DNA from: Sphingobium sp. EP60837
GTDB lineage: Bacteria > Pseudomonadota > Alphaproteobacteria > Sphingomonadales > Sphingomonadaceae
Reading direction: 5' to 3'
Length of the DNA stretch: 64,000 nt
Assembly: GCF_001658005.1 (NCBI RefSeq)
Contig: NZ_CP015987.1
Location: forward strand, 186,001-250,000
This document shows, one piece after another, positions 27,707 to 37,254 of the stretch. Numbering within the stretch: the stretch's first letter is position 1; every line of letters starts with the position of its first letter. The notes beneath the pieces were generated by a model that was not told the DNA's origin, did no database searches, and saw only the letters and a list, made by a program, of their open reading frames with translations. Both the position numbers and the translations under genes were made by a program.

Positions 27707-29779
27707 TTACGTGTTCAGATCCGAGAACTGGCGCTGCTCAGAGGCCAGCTGCTCAATAAGCGGCGCGGGAGTCCAAACCCAGCCGTTACGTCCCGATGAA
27801 TAGCTACGCAGCCGCTCAAGCAGCTGAGGCAAACCGATCAAATCGCCTTGGAACATCGGCCCGCCGCGCTCACGCGAAAAGCCGTAGCCGTGGAGGTAGA
27901 CCATATCGACGTCGACAGGCCGGAAGGCGATCCCTTCACCTACGATGCGAGCGCCCTCGTTGATCAACGCCAAGAGGCAGCGCTCGATGATCTCCTCGTT
28001 GCTGAAGGAACGGCGGGTGACGCCAAGTTCATCTGAATAGTCCTCGATCAGTCTGGTGATATCTGGATCAACCTTCGCAGTGCGACCATCAGGATAGGTA
28101 TAAATGCCCTGCCCGGTTTTCTGGCCAAAACGGCCCAACTCGCAGATCCGGTCGATCACGCCCGAATAGGAACGACCCGGCTGCTCTATCGCGCGCCGTT
28201 TGCGTATTGCCCAGCCGATATCCTGTCCCGCTAAATCCATTGCACGACATGGCCCCATCGCCATGCCCCACTCCTCCATAGCTGCGTCGATCTGCTGCGG
28301 CAGCGCGCCTTCTTCGAGCATGAACCAGACCTGCCGCAGATACTCCTCAAACATGCGATTGCCGATGAAGCCATCGCATACGCCCGACACAACGCTGACT
28401 TTCCTCATACGCTTGCCCAATGCCATCCCGGTCACCAGCACATCAGGCGCCGTTTCGCGCCCGCGAACTACCTCCAGCAAACGCATGACATTGGCGGGCG
28501 AAAAGAAATGCAGGCCGACCACGCGCGAAGGAGCACGCGTCAGGTTAGCGATGGCGTCTACGTCAAGGGTCGATGTATTGCTGGCGAGGATCGTGTCGGG
28601 CCGTGTGACGGCATCAAGGCTGGTGAAAATCTTCTGCTTTACCGCCATATCCTCGAACACGGCCTCAATCACCAGATCGACGTCGGCAAGCGCATCAAGC
28701 GCTGTCGCGGGGGTGAAGGCGGCAATCTGCGCGTCCGCCACCTCGGCGCTGATGCGCCCCTTCTCAACGTCGCGCATAAGGGTCTTGCGAATCGTATCTT
28801 CCGCCTTGGCCAGCGCTTCGGGGCGCAGCTCAACCATTGTTACCGACAGACCCGCATTGAGCAGAGAAATAGCGATGCCCGTTCCCATGAGGCCGCCGCC
28901 AACAACTCCGACCTCACTAATTGTGCGCGGCTGCATATCCGCTGAAAGGCCCGGAAGTCGGCTAACCGATCGCTCCCCGAGAAAAGCGTGTCGAAGACTG
29001 CGAGAGGCTGGTGACAGCATCAGTTCGCCGAAGAGCGCTGCTTCCCGATCCAAACCATAAGCGAGATCGTCCGAAACAGCGGCCACGGAATCGATTATGA
29101 AAGCTGGGGCTTGGCTAAGAGTCGGAGGCAATTTGGCACGACGGCTCCCCACCGCCTCGGCGAGATCGCAGGGGACCGCCAAGTCGCCTGTGCGCCGCAC
29201 CGAAAGTTGCGCCGTACGCGCGAATTCTAGCGCGGCTCCGACAACATCGCCTTCCACCAGCCGGTCGATCAACCCACGCTCCAGCGCTTGCTCTGCGGTC
29301 AGCGGCACACCAGACAACATCATGTCGAGCGCTGGACCGGCGCCGATCAGGCGAGGCAATCGCTGGGTGCCCCCCGCCCCAGGCAACAAACCCAGCGTCA
29401 CTTCAGGCAGGCCCAACAGGGCTCCGCTCTGCGCCAGGCGATAATGCCCTGCCAATGCTAGCTCCAGACCTCCGCCGAGCGCCATGCCATGAATCGCCAT
29501 GATGATAGGCTTGTCGCTGCCTTCGATCAGGTTCATCATCTCGCGCATTTCTTCAATCTGCAGCGGATCACCGTCGAAGTCGCTGATATCTGCGCCCCCG
29601 CAAAACATCGTCCCGGCACCTGCAATGATGATCGCTCGGCAATTGGGATCGTTGGCAGCCAGGCGCAGCATAGCGCCGATCGCCTCGACGAATCCCTTCC
29701 CCACCGATAGAGCGTTCACTGGTCCATTGGACAGGCGCAACAGCACGGTTGCGCCGTGAGGCACAATCTCAACCTTCAT
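27707..29779 (-). CDS. FadB/FadJ-like enoyl-CoA hydratase / 3-hydroxyacyl-CoA dehydrogenase
   Basis: This 690-residue bifunctional beta-oxidation enzyme has an N-terminal crotonase domain (about 1-190) with ADISDFDG, GMALGGGLELALAGHY (first catalytic Glu) and GLPEVTLGLLPGAGGTQRL (second Glu). The NAD-binding domain begins VGVVGGGLMGTGIAISL (about residue 300), with NTSTLDVDAI and GLHFFSPANVMRLLEVVRG, and the C-terminal 3HCDH domains follow. The start at 29779 (MKVEIVPHG) has GGAGATAG upstream and is 13 bp from the preceding stop; a longer frame to 29944 would overlap the dehydrogenase. It hydrates enoyl-CoA and oxidises the resulting alcohol with NAD+. No thiolase domain: that gene follows. 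Confidence 0.93.
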   Translation of the reverse strand: MKVEIVPHGATVLLRLSNGPVNALSVGKGFVEAIGAMLRLAANDPNCRAIIIAGAGTMFCGGADISDFDGDPLQIEEMREMMNLIEGSDKPIIMAIHGMALGGGLELALAGHYRLAQSGALLGLPEVTLGLLPGAGGTQRLPRLIGAGPALDMMLSGVPLTAEQALERGLIDRLVEGDVVGAALEFARTAQLSVRRTGDLAVPCDLAEAVGSRRAKLPPTLSQAPAFIIDSVAAVSDDLAYGLDREAALFGELMLSPASRSLRHAFLGERSVSRLPGLSADMQPRTISEVGVVGGGLMGTGIAISLLNAGLSVTMVELRPEALAKAEDTIRKTLMRDVEKGRISAEVADAQIAAFTPATALDALADVDLVIEAVFEDMAVKQKIFTSLDAVTRPDTILASNTSTLDVDAIANLTRAPSRVVGLHFFSPANVMRLLEVVRGRETAPDVLVTGMALGKRMRKVSVVSGVCDGFIGNRMFEEYLRQVWFMLEEGALPQQIDAAMEEWGMAMGPCRAMDLAGQDIGWAIRKRRAIEQPGRSYSGVIDRICELGRFGQKTGQGIYTYPDGRTAKVDPDITRLIEDYSDELGVTRRSFSNEEIIERCLLALINEGARIVGEGIAFRPVDVDMVYLHGYGFSRERGGPMFQGDLIGLPQLLERLRSYSSGRNGWVWTPAPLIEQLASEQRQFSDLNT

Positions 29780-29792
29780 ATCTATCTCCGGC

Positions 29793-31526
29793 TCAGAAAG
29801 CGTCGGTGGCGAGCGCCGTGACCGACTTCTCCCCCGCAGCGATAGCAGCAGCGAGGCTATGGGCTTGGGGCAATATTTTATCGGCGAAGAAATCAGCGAC
29901 TGCGAGCTTGGCTTGATGTTGAGCCGTACCGTTTCTTGCTGCACCTGCCATACGTGTCCACATCCAGCCCATCGCCACCAGCGCGAACAACCGCAGATAA
30001 TCTACGGATGCTGCTCCGGCGGCATCCACCGCCGCGCCTCTTAGCGCCGCAGTCGCTTCGCGGAGTAAGGCGAGCGCTTCGCGCGTTTTCTCCCCCACTT
30101 TTGTGCTGGGGCCGATATTCAAGTCTCCGCAGACCAGATCGAAAAAGCTCTCAACAACAGCGCCGTTTGCCATCGCCAGTTTGCGTGCCACCAGATCCAT
30201 GGCCTGCACGCCATTGGTACCTTCGTAAATCTGTGCGATGCGGGCATCGCGAACATATTGTTCCATGCCCCATTCACGGATGTAGCCGTGGCCTCCAAAA
30301 ACCTGCTGCGCCTGCACCGCGCTTTCGAACCCCATATCGGTAAACGCCGCCTTCACTACCGGCGTCAGCAAGGCGACCAGTGCGTCCGCCCGGACTCGCT
30401 CTGCAGCATCAGGGTGGGAATGGGCCCGGTCCAGTTGCAAGGCGGTCCAACCGGCCAGAGCCCGCCCCGCCTCGACAAAAGCGCGTATATTGAGCAGCAT
30501 TCGCCTGACATCGGCGTGCTCGATAATCGCGACCGGCCCATGCGCTCCGTCTGCGCTTCGCCCTTGCAGGCGTTCTTTCGCATAGCTCGCCGCCTGGACA
30601 TAGGCGCCGCCCGCAATTCCGAGCCCCTGAATCCCCACCATCAACCGCTCAGCGTTCATCATCGTAAACATGGCAGCAAGACCCTTATGTGCCTCGCCCA
30701 CCAGCCATCCTGTGGCGCCATCATAGTTCATCACGCAGGTCGGTTGAGCGTGGATGCCCATCTTCTTTTCCAGCGCTCCGACCGACATCGTGTTTCGGAC
30801 TGTGAAGCGCCCTTCCGCATCGGGGAGATATTTAGGCACGAGAAATAAGCTTATTCCCCTCACCCCATCCGGGGCGTCCGGCAGCCGCGCCAGTACCAAA
30901 TGCACGACGTTCCCGCCAAAATCATGGTCGCCGGAAGAAATGAAAATTTTTGTTCCCGTGATCATCCAGCTACCATCGCCTTGCGGCTCAGCCTTCGTCT
31001 TAAGCAATGCAAGGTCAGTGCCCGCGCCGCTTTCGGTCAGCGCCATAGCGCCGGTCCATTCACCGCTTATCATTGGCGGCACGTATGTCGTCCGTAGCGC
31101 CTCGTCAGCGTGGACCATGATTGCCTCACAGGCACCGCGCGTTAATCCCGGAAACAGTGCGAATGAAAGATTCGTCGCCGACATCATCTCATCCAACCAG
31201 AGCTGAAGAACGAATGGCAGTCCCTGCCCTCCGTATTCCGGCGACGCAGACAGAGAGGGCCAACCGGCGTTTACAAAATCCGCCCAGGCGTCAGGGTATC
31301 CCGCTGGGGTGTGAACTTCGCCGTCAATCAGTCGGCTACCCGCTTCATCGCCATGCCGATTGAGCGGGTGCAACCGTTCTGCACACATCTTACCCGCTTC
31401 CTCGAGCACCGCGATGGCGAGGTCGGTGTCGACGTCCTTCCCCATTTCAGCCATAACGACGTCAAAGCTCAGCACTTCACTTAGCAAAAAGCGATAATCT
31501 TCAACGGGTGGAACATAGCTGAACAT
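29793..31526 (-). CDS. acyl-CoA dehydrogenase (long form)
   Basis: This 577-residue FAD-dependent dehydrogenase has the extra C-terminal domain seen in the long bacterial acyl-CoA dehydrogenases that accompany FadA/FadB. TESGAGTDLALLKTKA and GTKIFISSGDHD line the substrate/FAD site, QVFGGHGYIREWGMEQYVRDARI is the FAD-binding signature, and IYEGTNGVQAMDL (around residue 430) holds the expected catalytic Glu. GGAGAG precedes the ATG. It is the first gene of the three-gene beta-oxidation operon and would make the trans-2-enoyl-CoA. The C-terminal ~140 residues are helical and of unknown role. Confidence 0.93.
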   Translation of the reverse strand: MFSYVPPVEDYRFLLSEVLSFDVVMAEMGKDVDTDLAIAVLEEAGKMCAERLHPLNRHGDEAGSRLIDGEVHTPAGYPDAWADFVNAGWPSLSASPEYGGQGLPFVLQLWLDEMMSATNLSFALFPGLTRGACEAIMVHADEALRTTYVPPMISGEWTGAMALTESGAGTDLALLKTKAEPQGDGSWMITGTKIFISSGDHDFGGNVVHLVLARLPDAPDGVRGISLFLVPKYLPDAEGRFTVRNTMSVGALEKKMGIHAQPTCVMNYDGATGWLVGEAHKGLAAMFTMMNAERLMVGIQGLGIAGGAYVQAASYAKERLQGRSADGAHGPVAIIEHADVRRMLLNIRAFVEAGRALAGWTALQLDRAHSHPDAAERVRADALVALLTPVVKAAFTDMGFESAVQAQQVFGGHGYIREWGMEQYVRDARIAQIYEGTNGVQAMDLVARKLAMANGAVVESFFDLVCGDLNIGPSTKVGEKTREALALLREATAALRGAAVDAAGAASVDYLRLFALVAMGWMWTRMAGAARNGTAQHQAKLAVADFFADKILPQAHSLAAAIAAGEKSVTALATDAF

Positions 31527-31763
31527 TCAAAGCTCTCCTCACGGCAAGGAGCACCAGCTCATGCCGTTCATGGACATCCGATTATTAAGGTTGATGGATG
31601 CGGCCGGCGACGCTGCGAGCCGGCAGCATCAATGCGCCCGGCATCCCATCCTTAGAAAAGTTTCAGTGCAATATGGATTTGCTGACCACAGCACGAGTGA
31701 CCATCAGATCACTTAAACAGTGTTGGCCCGCCGGGTGAGTTATCCTTGCATTTAAAATATCAG

Positions 31764-34028
31764 CTAAAACTTGGCATCTAACGTCATCCCAAATGTTCTC
31801 GGATCTCCAAGGTGGATGTAGTCGAAGCCAAAGCTAGGACTCAGATCGATCGCGTAGCGATGATAGAATTTGTTGAAGATATTTTTACCCCAAGCGGAAA
31901 CACCAAAACGATCATCAGCGAAACGATACGACAGCTGACCATTGACTAGCGCGTAACCCTTTTGCGCGATACGATCGGTATTGAAGAGATCGTAAAATTG
32001 TTTCGAGGTATAGCTTGCGTTCACATTGGCAGTCAGTTTCCCGGCAGAGTTATCGATAACATCCCAATCAACGCCTGCTGACGCGGTAAGCTTGGGTGCA
32101 TTTGGTAGCCGGTTCCCGACCAACGGTTGACCACTCAGCACGCCCTCCCGAATTTTCGTACTTAGAAAACCTAGTCCGGCATTGATGCGCACCGAACTGA
32201 CCGGACGCGCGATCAGTTCCAACTCGCCCCCAAGAATCCGCGACTTAGGGATATTGATGAGCGTCTGAATAGAAAGGTCATCGACATTTAATGCTTGCTG
32301 ATTGCGATAGTCATAATAGAAGATCGCTCCATTCAATGTCACTGCTCGATCGAGGAACTGACTCTTGAAGCCGAGTTCATAGGCGTTCACAGTCTCAGGC
32401 TTGGCGACCGTCAACTCGGTCGGCGAGAAAAATGCCTGAGCATTGAAGGCATTAGCGCGATAGCCGCGGCTGAAGCTGGCATAGATCAGGTCGTTATCCG
32501 ACGTTTTGAAATCAAGCCCAATTTTGCCCGTGATGGTACCTTTTTGAAACCTGGTTCCTGTCGTTGCGAAGGGATCGGTGGGATCTCCAGGCACCGTATT
32601 GGCAAGCGCCGTCCCATCGGCTGACAGCAACTGCGCGGAAAAGTCTTCGAGCCGGCCGCGATCATGGGTATAGCGAAGACCACCGCGCAAGATGATCTGA
32701 TCTGAAATTTTGTAATTCACATCGCTATAAACGGCGTAACTCGTCTTCTTCTGCTTGTAATCGTTGTTGTAAGTGCAAGCGAGAAAGAAGTCCTGAAGGC
32801 AGTCGTTCGCGTCGATCGCCCCATCGCCCGTCACGTCGAGATCGTTGAAATATCGGTAGGTCGTACCACCTCGTATCGTCTCAGAATTATAATATGCCCC
32901 CAGGATGAAATTTATCGGCCCGGCATAATCGCTCGCGATCCTCAAGTCTTGCGACACCTGTTTGGCTTTACCCCTGTAATCAGATTCAAGCACCCGAAGA
33001 GGGCTTCCATCAGTATCTTCCGGCAAAAAGAGTTTGCCGTAATCATAGGAGGTCACCGATGTAATAGTTAAGCTGTCTGACAGTTTCCAGGTCCCGGTCA
33101 GAGCCGCGCCATAAGTACGCTGCCGATAGCGCTCCGCGTAGTTGCTTTCGATTTCCCGCCGCCCGATGCCGGTCCGGAAATAGCTCGAACCTCCAAACAG
33201 TTCGTAGACCCCCGCACCCACTCCTGCCGCGTCAGGACGAGCATAGATCCCGTAATTGAAAGGATTTTGCAGACTGGTTGACAATCGGAGTACGAAGCTC
33301 AGCTTGTCGCTGGGTTCCGCCAGAAAGGACGCACGTACGCCATATTGACGCACGGCATTAAGGTCGGGCTCTCCGGCAAGCTTGTTCTGATACCATCCGT
33401 TCGCGCGGGAGAAGGTGAAGGCAATGCGAGCTGCAACTTTGCTTCCCAAAGCGCCTTGCACGGCTCCATCAGCATCAAAGCGATTGTAATTACCGTAGCC
33501 GATTTTCAAATAGCCCTCGGTCTCATAGCCCGGCTTGCGGCTGATGAAGTTAATGGCACCGCCCGTTGTGTTCTTCCCGTAGAGAGTACCTTGCGGACCG
33601 CGCAAGACTTCGACCCTTTCGAGATCAAACATACCAAGAGGTAGCAAAGGAAAACTGCCTTTGTAAACTTCATCAAAATAGGTCGCTACAGGACCTTGCT
33701 GATTGACGTTGAAGTCGGACATCGAAATGCCGCGGAGCGAGAATATGGGAAGCGCGTCACCGCCTGCAGGAGACGCTTGAAGGTTTGGAACGGAGCCGGC
33801 TAGATCGCTCACTTGTTGAATGTGCTGGTTCGCCAGCTTATCTCCACCCAGCGCTGTGATCGAGACAGGAACACTCTGAAGGTTTTCGGAACGGCGCAAT
33901 GCCGTTACGACGATTTCATCGGATTGCTGCGCACTCGACCCTTGTGGGGCCGGCTCTTGGCCCATTGCGGGAACTGCAAGGGCTGCTGCACAAACACCGG
34001 AAAACAGGCTGAGACCAAACTTGTTCAT
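31764..34028 (-). CDS. TonB-dependent receptor
   Basis: This 754-residue outer-membrane receptor has a signal peptide (residues 1 to about 23, ending VPAMG), then a TonB-box-like DEIVVTALRR, and a plug with VPVSITALGGDKLANQHI, FSLRGISM and GPQGTLYGKNTTGGAINFISRKP. The barrel ends LGDPRTFGMTLDAKF, with the C-terminal Phe expected of outer-membrane proteins. It is divergent from the Tat-type amine oxidase at 34275; one copy of the CAYAACR dyad lies between them. It lies upstream of, and on the same strand as, the beta-oxidation operon, 238 bp away. It probably imports the pathway substrate. Confidence 0.93.
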   Translation of the reverse strand: MNKFGLSLFSGVCAAALAVPAMGQEPAPQGSSAQQSDEIVVTALRRSENLQSVPVSITALGGDKLANQHIQQVSDLAGSVPNLQASPAGGDALPIFSLRGISMSDFNVNQQGPVATYFDEVYKGSFPLLPLGMFDLERVEVLRGPQGTLYGKNTTGGAINFISRKPGYETEGYLKIGYGNYNRFDADGAVQGALGSKVAARIAFTFSRANGWYQNKLAGEPDLNAVRQYGVRASFLAEPSDKLSFVLRLSTSLQNPFNYGIYARPDAAGVGAGVYELFGGSSYFRTGIGRREIESNYAERYRQRTYGAALTGTWKLSDSLTITSVTSYDYGKLFLPEDTDGSPLRVLESDYRGKAKQVSQDLRIASDYAGPINFILGAYYNSETIRGGTTYRYFNDLDVTGDGAIDANDCLQDFFLACTYNNDYKQKKTSYAVYSDVNYKISDQIILRGGLRYTHDRGRLEDFSAQLLSADGTALANTVPGDPTDPFATTGTRFQKGTITGKIGLDFKTSDNDLIYASFSRGYRANAFNAQAFFSPTELTVAKPETVNAYELGFKSQFLDRAVTLNGAIFYYDYRNQQALNVDDLSIQTLINIPKSRILGGELELIARPVSSVRINAGLGFLSTKIREGVLSGQPLVGNRLPNAPKLTASAGVDWDVIDNSAGKLTANVNASYTSKQFYDLFNTDRIAQKGYALVNGQLSYRFADDRFGVSAWGKNIFNKFYHRYAIDLSPSFGFDYIHLGDPRTFGMTLDAKF

Positions 34029-34220
34029 CTTTCCACCCCTATTGTGGCCAACCGCATGGGCATCATTCCGGCTGGATCATCAGGATCGTGCGAAAGTCAC
34101 TCACCCTTTCCCAGCCTCGGAGGCGTCGGGATGTGACGGCCGAAAGTCGTAAGTACGGCCTAGTCATCAAGGGCAGACTCTCGTCATTTCCTGTTTTGAT
34201 TTTCCTATAATGCATATTTA

Positions 34221-34236
34221 CACAACGCCTGTCATC
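34221..34236. promoter_or_regulatory. dyad operator of second regulon, copy 1
   Basis: CACAACGCCTGTCATC lies between the divergent TonB receptor and amine oxidase genes. Its left half (CACAACG) fits the CAYAACR consensus exactly; the right half is degenerate. It matches copy 3 at 47105 (read on the minus strand) at 11 of 16 positions, including a shared AACGCCTGT core. Confidence 0.4.
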
Positions 34237-34274
34237 ATAAATATTCAGCGTCGAATATGGACAGGAGAATCAGC

Positions 34275-35750
34275 ATGCCAGATACCCAGAAACCCTCGAT
34301 CCATCAGAACGTTAACAGGAGAACTGCTTTACTCACCTTCGGCATGGGAGCGGCCGTCACCGGCGCTGCGGGACGGGCAAGCACTGGCAAACGGCAAAGC
34401 GCAGGCGGTAACGAGTCGCCGCTTGACATCGCAATTCTCGGGGCAGGCCTTTCGGGCCTGACCTCTGCACGCGATTTGTTGCGTGCAGGTTGCGATTCTT
34501 TCATCCTCTTCGAAGCGCGCGAACGAGTAGGAGGACGTACCTGCAACCACGACATCGGCAACGGAGTCATCTCAGAAGGCGGAGGACAATGGATTGGACC
34601 CGGGCAAACAGCGATCGCAGACCTCGCGCGAGAGCTTGGCGTCGAGACCTTTGAGAGCTTCTTTCGCGGTAAGACCGTCTATTTGGTCGGTGACGAAAGA
34701 ATCACGCAGGATGTTGGCACCGGCGGTCTGGGCAGTCACAATTCAACGATCGCAAAGCTAAACGAGATGGCGCGTAATGTTCCCAGCGAGGCACCTTGGA
34801 CTGCGCCCGACGCAAACGATCTCGACCGGCAATCACTTGCGGACTGGCTTTCGACAAACACATTGACTGAGGAGGAAAGACTCACATTCAGCCTCTCAGC
34901 AAGTCTTACCTATGGAGCTCCGCCAGAGAATCTCAGCCTTCTACACTATCTAACGCTTATCAATTCAGCAAAATGCGATCTCGAAAAACTTGAGGCGATG
35001 GCGGGAGGCGCGCAAGAGAAGCGATTTGTCGGCGGGTCCTATATTCTCAGTGCCAAGATGGCAGATCAGCTTGAGGGCCATATAAGGCTGTCGTCCCCCG
35101 TACGCCGCATCGTCGGGTGGGATCGGGACATCGTTCAAATTCACACCGACAGCGGCACAGTTCACGCGAGACAACTAATCCTGGCGATGAGTCCGTCACT
35201 TTGTAATCAGATCCAATTCGATCCGCCTCTCCCCGCTGATAGATGCCGGCTGCAACAATCCTGGCCGACAACAGCCCGAATGCGGAAAGCCGTGCACGTT
35301 TATTCGCGGCCATTCTGGCGAGACAAGGACCTCAACGGCCAGATCATTCAGGTCGATGGACCCGTCGTCTGGTCTGCGGACAATTCTCCGCCCGATGGCT
35401 CCGTCGGCATAATAACGGCATTTGTTCGAGAAGGCTCACTGCCAACAGATGAGCGGAATGCGTCCGCTGCCCTGTCGACAATATACGCCAAGGCCCTAGG
35501 CGATGAAGCTCTCCAACCCCGACAATATCATGAGATCGATTGGGGAACCGATCCCTGGAGTCTATCCTGCACCTCGCCCTACCCGCCCGGCTTCCTCACC
35601 CGTTGGGGCAAAATCATGCGCGAGCCTACCGGCAGACTGATCTGGTCAGGGACCGACATGGCGCAACTTTGGCCAAGCTCGATGGATGGCGCAGTTCGGG
35701 CTGGTCATGCCGCAGCCTTGCAGGCCCTTCGTGCTCTAGTGAACAGCTGA
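34275..35750 (+). CDS. flavin monoamine oxidase family protein, Tat signal
   Basis: This 491-residue FAD-dependent amine oxidase has an N-terminal twin-arginine-type signal (NRRTALLTFGMGAAVTGAAG, about residues 14-33), suggesting folded export to the periplasm. The FAD motif DIAILGAGLSGLTSARDLLRAG and EARERVGGRTCNHDIGNGVISEGGGQWIGPGQ are classic. The C-terminal GRLIWSGTDMAQLWPSSMDGAVRAGHAAA contacts FAD. The start at 34275 is chosen because AGGAG lies 8 bases ahead; the in-frame ATG at 34257 has no ribosome site. Members oxidise amines to imines/aldehydes with H2O2 release. Its neighbour is a TonB receptor, so it may attack a substrate once it reaches the periplasm. Confidence 0.88.
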   Translation: MPDTQKPSIHQNVNRRTALLTFGMGAAVTGAAGRASTGKRQSAGGNESPLDIAILGAGLSGLTSARDLLRAGCDSFILFEARERVGGRTCNHDIGNGVISEGGGQWIGPGQTAIADLARELGVETFESFFRGKTVYLVGDERITQDVGTGGLGSHNSTIAKLNEMARNVPSEAPWTAPDANDLDRQSLADWLSTNTLTEEERLTFSLSASLTYGAPPENLSLLHYLTLINSAKCDLEKLEAMAGGAQEKRFVGGSYILSAKMADQLEGHIRLSSPVRRIVGWDRDIVQIHTDSGTVHARQLILAMSPSLCNQIQFDPPLPADRCRLQQSWPTTARMRKAVHVYSRPFWRDKDLNGQIIQVDGPVVWSADNSPPDGSVGIITAFVREGSLPTDERNASAALSTIYAKALGDEALQPRQYHEIDWGTDPWSLSCTSPYPPGFLTRWGKIMREPTGRLIWSGTDMAQLWPSSMDGAVRAGHAAALQALRALVNS

Positions 35751-35771
35751 AGAAGCTCAACAATAGTTTCT

Positions 35772-35787
35772 CATAACGATTGTTGTG
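35772..35787. promoter_or_regulatory. dyad operator of second regulon, copy 2
   Basis: CATAACGATTGTTGTG fits CAYAACR-N2-YGTTRTG on both arms. It is also the right arm of a wider inverted repeat CAACAAT-N14-ATTGTTG (about 35758-35785). It lies 58 bp upstream of the leader ORF that opens the long operon. Confidence 0.55.
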
Positions 35788-35844
35788 TTAAATTCTCACT
35801 TGTGCTAGAGGAGACTCGTCAAACAAAATCAGGAGAAGGCTGCC

Positions 35845-35940
35845 ATGGCTGGTTTCCAGCAGGGATCGAAGCTTATCAGCTTCGATGAACGGGCTTGCGC
35901 CCACTTCATCGAACGCCGCCGGTCAGGAGAGCGGCTATGA
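35845..35940 (+). CDS. 31-residue leader ORF coupled to acyl-CoA dehydrogenase
   Basis: A short gene has AGGAG nine bases before its ATG, 31 codons, and a TGA overlapping the acyl-CoA dehydrogenase ATG (ATGA at 35937-35940). The product starts MAGFQQGSKLISFDERA and ends in a basic tail (FIERRRSGERL); it matches no family I know. Codons 8-14 lie in a 9-bp hairpin (35865-35886). Position and coupling suggest a translated leader that controls entry of ribosomes into the operon, or a small accessory protein. Confidence 0.5.
   Translation: MAGFQQGSKLISFDERACAHFIERRRSGERL
35865..35886 (+). promoter_or_regulatory. 9-bp hairpin inside the leader ORF
   Basis: ATCGAAGCT, loop TATC, AGCTTCGAT forms a perfect 9-bp stem with a 4-nt loop. 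No T tract follows, so it is not a simple terminator. It could pause polymerase or mask ribosome movement within the leader. Confidence 0.45.
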
Positions 35941-37220
35941 TCACCCTTAAACCTAAGCTTACCCTTCCTGCTGTTGGGCTGTCTGGGTTCGAGACGCCTC
36001 TCACGGAGGAGGAAACCGCTATCCAGGATTCAGTCCATCGCTTCGCGAAGGACATCTTGCGACCTGTCGGACAGAAACTCGACAAGATGAGCCCCGATGA
36101 AGTGATCGCATCGAACTCGCCATTTTATGAAGTTTTTGCTGAATATGCGAAACTGGGTCTGGAGCCGGAGCTGCTCACAACCCTTCCGCCGGAAACGGCC
36201 ATTCGTGTCGAAGCGCTGATCGGGGAAGAACTCGGCTGGGGTGACGCCGGTTTGGCTATCTCGTTGGGTGTCGCCGGGATCCCCATGCTCCTTTCCTCCG
36301 CGGTTGGAAAATCCGAGTTAACCGAGCTTTGCCAAGGCAAGATCGGCTGCTGGATCGTGACCCAGCCCGACCGGGGGAGCGATCCACAGATCTTCGACAT
36401 GGCTCGTGAGTGGCCTGAAAAGCAGCCGGCCAATATCGGAAATCTCACCGCCAAGGTGATCGGCGACGACATCATCATCAACGGACAGAGCTCGGCCTGG
36501 GTATCGAACGGTTCCGTGGCTCAAATCGCGCTTGCACAAATCGTCGCTGACTATGGCGCCGGCTTCGTGGGTGAAGACGGACTACCGAACGGACTTTCAG
36601 TAATTGTGCCATTGGACAGCAAGGGCATCTCCAAGGGGAAGCCCCTGGCGAAGATAGGGCAGCGCTCATTACCTCAAGGTGAAATCTATTTTGACGACGT
36701 GCGATTACCGCGCCGGTTCGCGATTGCCGAGAAGGAAACCTATTACGGGTCGGGTAGCTCATCCTGGTCAATTGCCGGCACTTTCATGGGCCTGAACTTC
36801 ACCGGGGTAGCCCGAGCGGCTTTCGAATTCGCTCTGCAATATTGTCACGAACGGCGCCAGGGCGGAAGGCTGCTCATCGATCATCAAATGACACGTCTTC
36901 GGTTGGGTGAGATGCTTCGCCGTGTTGAAGCGGCACGCGCCGTTTCACGCAGAGCACTCGCCTTCGCTCGGCTGTCGCCCATGACCCACCCCTATTACAC
37001 GGCGTCGTCCAAGGTCACCGTGACGGAAGAAGCAAGAATAGTCGTCGACGAAGCTTTTCGACTTTTCGGTGGAAATGCGACCACTCTTGAATATCCAATC
37101 GAAAAACTGGTGCGAGACGTTCAGTCAGCCTTGATCGAGGATGGCGAAAACCGCGTCCTTACCATGCGGCTCGGACTCCTAGCGCAACAACTCTATGCCG
37201 AAGGTTGGTCTCATCCCTGA
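35937..37220 (+). CDS. acyl-CoA dehydrogenase family protein
   Basis: This 427-residue protein has the acyl-CoA dehydrogenase fold. An N-terminal helical domain (LTEEETAIQDSVHRFAKDILRPVG) is followed by a middle beta domain with WIVTQPDRGSDPQ and IINGQSSAWVSNGSVAQ, and a C-terminal domain with FDDVRLPRRF and EEARIVVDEAFRLFGGNATTLEYPIEKLVRDVQSALIEDGENRVL. CAGGAG lies ahead of the ATG at 35937, and the start overlaps the leader ORF stop. The sequence is divergent from the other two acyl-CoA dehydrogenases in this locus, so it may take a bulky or cyclic acyl-CoA. The catalytic base cannot be assigned with confidence. Confidence 0.85.
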   Translation: MITLKPKLTLPAVGLSGFETPLTEEETAIQDSVHRFAKDILRPVGQKLDKMSPDEVIASNSPFYEVFAEYAKLGLEPELLTTLPPETAIRVEALIGEELGWGDAGLAISLGVAGIPMLLSSAVGKSELTELCQGKIGCWIVTQPDRGSDPQIFDMAREWPEKQPANIGNLTAKVIGDDIIINGQSSAWVSNGSVAQIALAQIVADYGAGFVGEDGLPNGLSVIVPLDSKGISKGKPLAKIGQRSLPQGEIYFDDVRLPRRFAIAEKETYYGSGSSSWSIAGTFMGLNFTGVARAAFEFALQYCHERRQGGRLLIDHQMTRLRLGEMLRRVEAARAVSRRALAFARLSPMTHPYYTASSKVTVTEEARIVVDEAFRLFGGNATTLEYPIEKLVRDVQSALIEDGENRVLTMRLGLLAQQLYAEGWSHP

Positions 37221-37254
37221 CCGATGGAAAATACACTTCATTGAGGAATGTGAA

